Shown one piece after another: positions 57,832 through 64,000 of a stretch of DNA of 64,000 nt. Source of the stretch: JARRKC01 sp037388505 (GTDB taxonomy: Bacteria; Acidobacteriota; UBA6911; RPQK01; JAPXNP01); the NCBI GenBank assembly GCA_037388505.1, contig JARRKC010000020.1, positions 25,537 through 89,536 on the forward strand, in the 5' to 3' direction. The position numbers and the translations under genes are program-made. The first letter of the stretch is position 1. Each line of letters starts with the position of its first letter. The notes beneath the pieces are model-generated. The model saw nothing but the letters and a program-made list of their open reading frames with translations. It did not search any database and was not told where the DNA came from.

Positions 57832-59904
57832 GTGAAATCTGTCCGACCGGCGGCCGCTTCCTTCACTGGGTGGATCGGACGTCACTCATCTGATCTGATC
57901 GTGGCCCCCATGCTCGTTCTCGTGCTGGTCGTTTTCCACTGGGCATTCCTGGAGGAAATGGACGTCCTGGCCTTCGACTTCGCACTTCGATTGCGAGGAA
58001 CGCAGAAACCCGATCCGCGGATCGAGATTGTCGCCATCGATGACGGGAGCCTGGCCTCGGTGGGTCCCTGGCCGTGGCCCCCCGCGAAGATTTCTCGGCT
58101 GCTTGCCGTCATCGACGACGCAAATCCCGCCGTCGTGGGCGTCGATTTGCTGCTCTCCCGGCCGACCAGCGAGTACCCTTTTCTCCGGCAGGCACGGAAG
58201 ATGGTTCTGGGAAGCGCCTTGGGGTTCCGGCCGACCCCCGAAGGACGCGCGCTCGTCTGGCAGGAGCCGATCCTGGACGCCGCCTCTCGCGGGGTTTCTT
58301 TTGGACACATCCATGCCGGAAAGGATGCGGACGGGGTCTGCCGTTCGGTTCCTCTGCAGGTCTCGCACGGGGGCCGTTCACGTTGGGCGTTCTCGGTGGA
58401 GCTGGCCCGCGTCTTCCTGGGGGTCGATCCCGACCAGATTCGGTTCGACGGCCCCCGACTCCGGATCGGGGATCGTCTGTCCATCCCCCGTCTCTCCACC
58501 TCGATCGACCGAGCCGTCGACTCGTTGGGCGTTTTGCCACGCATCAGTCACGATCATCTGCTGATCAACAGCCGCGGCCCCATGGGAACCTTCCCCTACG
58601 TTCCGGCGTCTCGAGTCCTTTCCGAGGACCCTGCGGCGCTCGATCAACTCCGGGGAAAGATCGTCCTGGTCGGCGCTACTTCCTACTCGCTGGGGGACCA
58701 CCTTTCGACTGCGTTTTCGGGACCCAGCGAAACACCGGGAATCGAAATCCACGCAAACGCGCTCGACACGATTCTGAATCGGCGCTTTCTGGGAGCCCTC
58801 ACGGAACCCTGGACAACGGTGCTGCTGGTCTCGCTGAGCCTGGGACTCTGGTGTCTCTTTGCCGCCTGGCCCCGTTCGAGAACACTTCCAGCATTCATCC
58901 TGCTGGTGGCGGGCTCGGTGGTCTTTCCACTCGGCGCATTTCTTTTCGCCGACTTCTGGATTCCGTTGGTCTCGACCGGTTTCTCCGTCCTCCTGGCGGG
59001 AGCGACGAGCCAGTTCCTCCACTATTCGCGGTTGAACCGACAGCTCAACCGCCGATACCGCGATCTTTCGCGACTGCTTGTCGATTCGCGCGCCGGCGCC
59101 GACCTTGCCCCCGCCGATGCTGCCTACCGGCGTCACAGCCTGGAATGGAAACTCCGGCTGCTGGGTGAGGCATCGGAGGCCGCTCTGCAATTCTCCCGGG
59201 AACGCGCCGAGATGACCTCCTTCGTCAGTCACGAGCTCAAGACGCCGCTAACCTCCATCCAGGGTTTCGCCGAACTGCTGGAGGCACCCGAACGACTCGC
59301 CCCTGAAGACCGGCTCGACGCAGCCCGATTGATCCGGGAGGAAACCGCGCGCCTCGCCCAAATGGTGACGGACTACCTGCAGCTGTCCCGACTCGAAAAC
59401 CAGGCTGTCCCTTTGCATCGAGTGGAAGCCAATTTGTCCGGGATTCTTGCACGAGCGGGTATCCTCGTGGAGAAGGAATACCGCAACCGGTCTATCCGGC
59501 TGGTCGGACTGGACCGGCTGCCGACGGTCTCGGCCTCGGTCGACCGTGATCTGCTGACGCAACTCTTCTTGAACCTCCTCGCCAATGCCGCCAAGTTCAG
59601 CGCGGCGGGAACCGAAGTCCGTGTTCGTCTCACCCGCAGAGACAGCGTCTCGATCGTCGAAATCACCGATCAGGGGCGAGGGATTCCGGAGGACGAGATC
59701 GGTCGTGTCTTTGACAAGTTCTATCGAGGGAGTGCAGATTTGGACGGAACCGTACCGGGTTCTGGTCTGGGACTTGCATTCGTCAAGGCAGTGGCGCAAC
59801 AACACGGAGGTTCGGTGGCGGTGACGAGCCGGCCGGGGGTCGGTTCAACATTCAAAGTGATGCTTCCCTGCCGTCCCTCGGAGACCGCGGAAGCGACGTC
59901 ATGA
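57832..59904 (+). CDS. CHASE2 sensor histidine kinase
   Basis: 690 residues, GTG start 7 nt after TAATGT (57819-57824). An N-terminal membrane helix, a periplasmic CHASE2 domain (about 45-325: DFALRLRGTQKPDPRIEIVAID, VVGVDLLLS, VLVGATSYSLGDHLST), three membrane helices (about 325-400), a short linker and a kinase core. The core has the H box SFVSHELKTPL (near 468), N box LLNLLANAAKFSAAG, G1 DQGRGIPEDEI and G2 GSGLGLAFVKAV. It phosphorylates the adjacent sigma-54 regulator (ATGA overlap). The stimulus is unknown. Confidence 0.95.
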   Translation: MKSVRPAAASFTGWIGRHSSDLIVAPMLVLVLVVFHWAFLEEMDVLAFDFALRLRGTQKPDPRIEIVAIDDGSLASVGPWPWPPAKISRLLAVIDDANPAVVGVDLLLSRPTSEYPFLRQARKMVLGSALGFRPTPEGRALVWQEPILDAASRGVSFGHIHAGKDADGVCRSVPLQVSHGGRSRWAFSVELARVFLGVDPDQIRFDGPRLRIGDRLSIPRLSTSIDRAVDSLGVLPRISHDHLLINSRGPMGTFPYVPASRVLSEDPAALDQLRGKIVLVGATSYSLGDHLSTAFSGPSETPGIEIHANALDTILNRRFLGALTEPWTTVLLVSLSLGLWCLFAAWPRSRTLPAFILLVAGSVVFPLGAFLFADFWIPLVSTGFSVLLAGATSQFLHYSRLNRQLNRRYRDLSRLLVDSRAGADLAPADAAYRRHSLEWKLRLLGEASEAALQFSRERAEMTSFVSHELKTPLTSIQGFAELLEAPERLAPEDRLDAARLIREETARLAQMVTDYLQLSRLENQAVPLHRVEANLSGILARAGILVEKEYRNRSIRLVGLDRLPTVSASVDRDLLTQLFLNLLANAAKFSAAGTEVRVRLTRRDSVSIVEITDQGRGIPEDEIGRVFDKFYRGSADLDGTVPGSGLGLAFVKAVAQQHGGSVAVTSRPGVGSTFKVMLPCRPSETAEATS

Positions 59905-61241
59905 ATGCGAAGATCCTGGTCGTTGAAGATGATCCCGCCACCTCGCGGATGGTCGCGATGGCGCTGAAATCCGCCGGTTATGAAGTCGAAGCTGCACGCA
60001 GCTGCCAGGCGGCCCGTCATGCGATGCAGCGCGACCCTTTCGATCTTCTGCTTTGCGATCTTTATCTGCCGGACGGGACCGGACTGGATCTGCTCCGGGA
60101 ACACCACGTCAACGAGGGCGCAGCCCCCGTAGTGATGTTCACGGCTCAGGGCAGCGTCGAGACGGCCGTGGAGGCCATCCGCGAGGGCGCTTTCGACTAC
60201 CTCGCCAAACCGTTCAAGATCCAGGATCTCCTCTCACTCGTGGACCGGGCCCTCGAGGCTTCCCGGCAAGGCGAAGGATCCGACGAGGAAAGCGTCCGAT
60301 CAGACTCACGAGAGAGCATCCTGATCGGCAACAGCCCTCCCATGGTCGAGCTGTACAAGAAGATCGCTCTGGCGGCACGAAGCGACTCCCCCGTGCTGGT
60401 GACCGGCGAGACCGGGACGGGGAAAGAACTGGTCGCCCGGAGTCTTCATCAATTCAGTCACCGTCGCGACCGGCCTTTCGTCCCGGTCAATTGCGGTGCG
60501 CTGACGGAGACCCTTCTCGAATCGGAGCTGTTCGGCCATGAGCGCGGCTCGTTTACCGGTGCCGTCGCTTCCCGCAAGGGGCTGTTCGAACAGGCTCAGG
60601 GGGGAACGCTCTTTCTCGATGAAATCAGCGAGACGAGTCCGGGCTTTCAAGTCCGGCTCCTCAGAGCACTGCAGGAGGGAGAAATCCGGCCCGTCGGCGG
60701 TCATCACGTTATTCAGGTCGATGTCCGGGTCGTCGCCGCGAGCAACCGAGACCTTCAAGAGCTCCTGGAGCTGGGTAAGTTTCGCAAGGATCTCTTCTAT
60801 CGCCTGAGCGTCGTCCATTTGGAGGTCCCGCCCCTCCGAGAGCGGTCCGACGATATTCCGCAGTTGGCCAATCACTTCCTCCAGCAGAGTTCGGAGCGAA
60901 CAGGCCGGCAGCTGCGGATCAGCCCGGAAGCCCTCCAGGCCCTCATGGAGTACGACTGGCCGGGCAACGTGCGGGAGTTGGAGAACGTGATCGAGCGCGT
61001 CGCCGTGCTGAAAACGGACCTCAAGATCGGAGCCGAGGATCTGGCTTTCCTGCAGCCTGCCCAAGAACCGGACGACCTTTCGCTGAATGAGTTGGGGCTC
61101 GTGGAGCGCGAGAAGATCGTCGAGGTGCTGCGCGAATGCAGCGGAAACAAGGCGGAAGCCGCACGACGACTGGGAATTGAGCGAAAATCACTCTATCGTA
61201 AAGCGAAACGGCTGGGGATCGACCTGGAAAAGGTGAGTTGA
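59901..61241 (+). CDS. Sigma-54-dependent response regulator (NtrC family)
   Basis: 446 residues. The receiver (1-120) has phosphoacceptor Asp53 (LLLCDLYLPDGTG). The AAA+ domain has Walker A GETGTGKE, the sigma-54 contact loop as GSFTGA rather than GAFTGA, Walker B GGTLFLDEI and R fingers in YRLSVVHLEVPPLRERSDD. The Fis-type HTH is VLRECSGNKAEAARRLGIERKSLYRKAKRLG. It binds upstream palindromes and opens sigma-54 promoters. Such a palindrome and promoter lie just downstream, before the DUF5666 gene. Confidence 0.96.
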   Translation: MNAKILVVEDDPATSRMVAMALKSAGYEVEAARSCQAARHAMQRDPFDLLLCDLYLPDGTGLDLLREHHVNEGAAPVVMFTAQGSVETAVEAIREGAFDYLAKPFKIQDLLSLVDRALEASRQGEGSDEESVRSDSRESILIGNSPPMVELYKKIALAARSDSPVLVTGETGTGKELVARSLHQFSHRRDRPFVPVNCGALTETLLESELFGHERGSFTGAVASRKGLFEQAQGGTLFLDEISETSPGFQVRLLRALQEGEIRPVGGHHVIQVDVRVVAASNRDLQELLELGKFRKDLFYRLSVVHLEVPPLRERSDDIPQLANHFLQQSSERTGRQLRISPEALQALMEYDWPGNVRELENVIERVAVLKTDLKIGAEDLAFLQPAQEPDDLSLNELGLVEREKIVEVLRECSGNKAEAARRLGIERKSLYRKAKRLGIDLEKVS

Positions 61242-61258
61242 CGGGTTCGTTTGACCCG

Positions 61259-61283
61259 CCGGTGTGTCACGGTGACACACCGG
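61259..61283 (+). promoter_or_regulatory. 25-bp palindrome, probable enhancer site for the sigma-54 activator
   Basis: CCGGTGTGTCAC and its exact reverse complement flank a single G. It lies about 95-119 bases before the expected start of the sigma-54 transcript, the usual distance for an NtrC-type enhancer site, and 18 bases after the activator gene. The tiny centre and lack of T-run make a terminator less likely. Confidence 0.68.
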
Positions 61284-61351
61284 ACAGCCCTTCGGCGTCC
61301 GAGTGAAGGGCCGAAAGGCGCGCCAGCGCGGCGTTCGAACTTTTCTGCGAC

Positions 61352-61367
61352 TGGCACGTGCATTGCT
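61352..61367 (+). promoter_or_regulatory. Consensus sigma-54 promoter
   Basis: TGGCACG, four bases, TTGCT: a full match to TGGCACG-N4-TTGCW, with GG and GC at the obligatory 10-base spacing. Transcription should start near 61378, about 13 bases before the start codon of the DUF5666 gene, immediately before its Shine-Dalgarno. Confidence 0.85.
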
Positions 61368-61390
61368 GGGGTTACAGGGAGGACGGAAGT

Positions 61391-62962
61391 ATGCGAATTG
61401 CCCAACCTCTGGTTACGACGTGGTTGTCGATCATGCTGCTTGGGGCTGTCGCCCAGTCCGCTCCGGGCGATTCGGCTCGCGGCAGGGACATCCATTTCCG
61501 AGGTCCGCTGTTCGTGCTTTCCCGCGACACCTCCGGACACACGGTTCAGCTGACGATCGGCGTCAACAACGGTCAGGTGGATGTGCAGGTCAACTCCTGG
61601 ACAGAGGTCATCATCGGCCGTGGATTCACCGCCGACCGGAGCCGCCTGCGCCTCGGAGACTTCGTGGAGGTCTCCGGTTTCTTCACCGCCTCCGGAGCGA
61701 TCGTGGCCCAGCGAATCCACGTTGAGAATCGCGACGTGATGGAACTGCAGGGGCAAATCGAAGCGGTCAACGGCAATCTGATCCAGATCGATGGTCTCGA
61801 TTTCCTTGTCTACGAGGACTCGGTCATCCGGTCTTCCAACGGTCCTGTAGCCGCCGGTGCGGCTCTGTCGGTCGGCGAGCAGGTTCGCGTGCGTGCCGGT
61901 GAGGACGGTGGTGCCTGGAGACTCTATGAGCTGGAAGTGGGCCCGCGGACGGTCGATTCCGAGCCGCTTCGACTCGAAGGAATCTTCATGGGTTTCTATG
62001 ACTATGGAAACGGCGTGACCAACAAGAACCTCCTCATGGTCGACGTCGGCATCCGCAGTGGAGGTCAGCCCGTGAACACGCCGGTCGCCTGCAATCAGGA
62101 CACGGTCGTCGAAGGTGAGCTTCGCCCCGGCCGTCTGGTTCAGATCGAGTGGATGTTTTCGCGCTCGCCCGGCAACCAGCTACTGCCTGTGGCCAGTCAC
62201 ATCGTCGTGGATTCCAACGACAACAACAACGTCTTCGACGACTCGGCCGGCGACGGGAGTCCCGTGGAATGTGAACTCAAAGGGACCGTCCAGGGCCTGG
62301 GGCCGGGACAGGGCGGCCATCTGCAATTCTACATTCAGGAGACCTTGGTACGCCTGAACGCGCAGACCCAGCTGCGGTTCCAAAACGGGAATCCCGCGGA
62401 CGTATCGCTTCTGGCGGACGGACTCGAGGTCGAAGTGACGGGCACGCGGCTTCAGGACCGGACGATCCAGGCAAATCAGATCGAGATCCGGCAGAGAGAC
62501 AGCGAGAGCGACGGCGTCAGCGGTGATTCCAACGACACGCCCGGCTCCGACTCCGGGGGCGACACGGGTTCCGACACGGGTACGCCGGGTGAGCAGGAGC
62601 CGGATCCGGGAAGTGGATCCGGTGACGTCGGGACGACCCCGCCGGAAGGAAGTGGCGGCGACGGAGGGAGTGTCGACAATGGTGGCGGTCCGAACCCGGG
62701 CGACAACACCGGCGAAACCGAACCCGCAACCCGGGAGATCAGCGGCGCCATCACCGAATTGCACCAACGGGAGGACGAAACGGTCGATCGGATCACCGTG
62801 AACTCGGTCATCATCGAAGTCACGGCGCAAACGGTGATCGAAGACGAGAAATCGAACGAAATGAGCAGCTCGGCTCTGAGGGTGGGGCAGACCGTAGAGG
62901 TCGAGGCAGTCGAGCGTACTGACGGAACGGTATTCGCCAGAAGGATCGTGATCGAAGAGTGA
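61391..62962 (+). CDS. Secreted DUF5666-repeat protein
   Basis: 523 residues. Signal peptide (VTTWLSIMLLGAVAQSA), then a series of DUF5666-like beta domains (FRGPLFVLSRDTSGHTVQLT...LGDFVEVSGFFTASGAIVAQRI; LQGQIEAVNGNLIQIDGLDF; LKGTVQGLGPGQGG...GLEVEVTGTRLQDRTIQANQI). A Gly/Asp/Ser/Pro-rich linker of about 75 residues and a last copy (ISGAITELHQ...VGQTVEVEAVERTDGTVFARRI) follow. Function unknown. GGGAGGACGG sits before ATG 61391. A sigma-54 promoter and enhancer palindrome precede it, so it is probably the target of the adjacent two-component system. Confidence 0.88.
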   Translation: MRIAQPLVTTWLSIMLLGAVAQSAPGDSARGRDIHFRGPLFVLSRDTSGHTVQLTIGVNNGQVDVQVNSWTEVIIGRGFTADRSRLRLGDFVEVSGFFTASGAIVAQRIHVENRDVMELQGQIEAVNGNLIQIDGLDFLVYEDSVIRSSNGPVAAGAALSVGEQVRVRAGEDGGAWRLYELEVGPRTVDSEPLRLEGIFMGFYDYGNGVTNKNLLMVDVGIRSGGQPVNTPVACNQDTVVEGELRPGRLVQIEWMFSRSPGNQLLPVASHIVVDSNDNNNVFDDSAGDGSPVECELKGTVQGLGPGQGGHLQFYIQETLVRLNAQTQLRFQNGNPADVSLLADGLEVEVTGTRLQDRTIQANQIEIRQRDSESDGVSGDSNDTPGSDSGGDTGSDTGTPGEQEPDPGSGSGDVGTTPPEGSGGDGGSVDNGGGPNPGDNTGETEPATREISGAITELHQREDETVDRITVNSVIIEVTAQTVIEDEKSNEMSSSALRVGQTVEVEAVERTDGTVFARRIVIEE

Positions 62963-62982
62963 TCTACAGGCCTCCCCCAAGG

Positions 62983-63020
62983 GGGGCGCCCGGCTTCGTC
63001 GGTTCGGAGCCGGGCGCCCC
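62983..63020 (+). terminator. Strong hairpin after the DUF5666 gene
   Basis: GGGGCGCCCGGCT and its perfect complement pair over 13 bp around a 12-nt loop, 20 bases after the stop. No T-run follows. It separates the DUF5666 and FecR genes. Confidence 0.6.
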
Positions 63021-63079
63021 GCTCCACGCTTGTGGGAGTCGGGGGGGCGGTGGAAAATGGAGTTGCTGGACCAAATCCG

Positions 63080-64000
63080 ATGATCGGTCGAGGGGGAACG
63101 TCGGGGAGCACGCCCTTTCTTAGGAGGGTCTGGTGTGCTCTCTCCATGACTGTGGTCTTTCTGCCTCTCCTGCAGGGGGCTCAGGTCCGCCACGTCAGTC
63201 TGTCGGTGGGTGAAGCGGAAGTGCTCGAGGTCCAGGGACGAGTCGAATGTGTCCGCCTCAACCAGCCTGTCAGCACCAGCGCCGGTCTTTTTCCCGGGGA
63301 TGTGGTCACCGCGGGGGATCGGCTCCGCTCCGCAGCCGACGGATCAGCCGTCCTGGGTCTCGTCGACGGAAGCTCCATCGAGTTGCTGCCCAACACGGAG
63401 CTCGAAATCCTCGACTTCAAGGGCGGGATTCGGGAGTTGTTCCGCATCTGGCTCGGCAAGGTCAGAATCAAGATTCGCAAGCTGGTCGGGGCTCCGAACC
63501 CCTATCAGATGCAGTCGCCCATAGCCACCATCGGTGTTCGAGGGACCGAGTTCGCGATTCAGGTCCAGCGGAACTCGGTGACGACAGTACGGGTCTTCGA
63601 AGGACTGGTGTCGGTCCGCAGCACTCAAGTCAAGGCCCAGGAGGTTCTCGTCGGCCCCGGACACGAAGTCACCATCTATCCGCTGCGACCCCCGGATCCA
63701 CCGGTGACTTTCGAGCAGGTCGTCGCCGAGAATTTCAGCCGCGAATCTTCGGTAGACCAGCCGCTTCTCGACAGATTCTCGGCCTTTCCCGATCCGCATC
63801 TCGATCTCGTGGAAAATCCGGCCTACGCCTCGATGATCGTGCGCCCTTCGGGGCGATTCTATCTCTACCCTGCCCGCTCTCAATCCTTTACCAGCCCGGA
63901 AGTTTCGCTCTTCAACCCCCTCGGCAGGTTCCTGGACCTGAACGAGCTCTTTGCCACCGACGAGCGCCGGCTGCAGGGGGTGTCGAGCCGCATTTCTTAT
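63080..64000 (+). CDS. FecR-domain secreted protein, 3' end beyond the window
   Basis: At least 307 residues, open at the window edge. The start at ATG 63080 gives an n-region with RR and a hydrophobic stretch (VWCALSMTVVFLPLLQGAQ); ATG 63146 is also possible. A FecR domain follows: GDRLRSAADGSAVLGLVDGS, IELLPNTELEILDF, KVRIKIRKL, MQSPIATIGVRGTEFAIQV and VRVFEGLVSV. FecR domains bind or sense in the periplasm. It probably belongs to the same envelope locus as the DUF5666 gene but is separated by a hairpin. Confidence 0.85.
   Translation, partial: MIGRGGTSGSTPFLRRVWCALSMTVVFLPLLQGAQVRHVSLSVGEAEVLEVQGRVECVRLNQPVSTSAGLFPGDVVTAGDRLRSAADGSAVLGLVDGSSIELLPNTELEILDFKGGIRELFRIWLGKVRIKIRKLVGAPNPYQMQSPIATIGVRGTEFAIQVQRNSVTTVRVFEGLVSVRSTQVKAQEVLVGPGHEVTIYPLRPPDPPVTFEQVVAENFSRESSVDQPLLDRFSAFPDPHLDLVENPAYASMIVRPSGRFYLYPARSQSFTSPEVSLFNPLGRFLDLNELFATDERRLQGVSSRISY

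Overview
The window is a 64-kb GC-rich (about 60 %) chromosomal segment of a Gram-negative-type bacterium: a complete Tol-Pal envelope system, lipoproteins with lipoboxes, a TonB/TolA-like linker protein and a Rieske/cytochrome b complex. The mix of a Ser/Thr kinase joined to a TolB-like domain and TPRs, a giant internalin-like secreted protein, a CHASE2 kinase, FecR and DUF5666 proteins, and intergenic 'word' repeats fits Acidobacteriota or a near relative. This is inferred from gene content, since no rRNA is present. I saw no tRNA, rRNA, CRISPR array, prophage or insertion sequence.

Layout. 1-5.3 kb: the start of glnE, glnA, an MFS carrier, a GmhA-like isomerase, a PC4-like protein and a CDGSH protein. 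5.62 kb: a 28-bp dif-like XerCD site, suggesting the window covers the replication terminus. 5.7-9.4 kb: bfn, miaB, recN. 9.6-14.6 kb: tolQ-tolR-tolA-tolB-pal-cpoB. 14.7-19.2 kb: ssb, htrA-MFS, rimI-tsaB. 19.3-28.3 kb: mutS, a GT39 transferase and a 1576-residue leucine-rich-repeat protein. 28.8-36.4 kb: AGCS carrier, XdhC, Sua5, SpoU methyltransferase, rarA, SIMPL protein, site-2 protease. 36.4-46.6 kb: 2-hydroxyacid dehydrogenase, a tyrosine-phosphatase-like gene with an in-frame amber codon, a cytochrome bc operon, the kinase and citramalate synthase. 47-49.8 kb: glnD-glnB. 50.2-54.7 kb: a five-gene carbamoyltransferase/SxtJ-like/SGNH/methyltransferase/DUF5989 operon. 55-57.7 kb: a HAD-AIR synthase fusion and a beta-propeller lipoprotein. 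57.8-64 kb: a CHASE2 histidine kinase and sigma-54 activator, followed by a DUF5666 protein behind a near-consensus sigma-54 promoter, then a FecR protein cut by the window end.

How genes work together. GlnD (PII uridylyltransferase), GlnB (PII), GlnE (adenylyltransferase) and GlnA (with its adenylylation tyrosine) form an almost complete enterobacterial-type nitrogen cascade in one window. The first genes of many transcription units have a TAnnnT hexamer only 6-9 nt before the start codon and no Shine-Dalgarno, suggesting leaderless mRNAs, whereas operon-internal genes use Shine-Dalgarno sites or ATGA overlaps.

The most notable signals are: (1) a 43-codon isoleucine-rich leader peptide behind a strong promoter upstream of citramalate synthase, an apparent attenuator; (2) a self-contained sigma-54 regulon (kinase, activator, palindromic upstream site, consensus promoter, surface protein); (3) two related tandem arrays of 88/89-bp units, and at least five other gaps filled by inverted pairs of locus-specific word repeats that invade the 3' ends of genes; (4) an amber codon directly before the catalytic His-Cys of a phosphatase.
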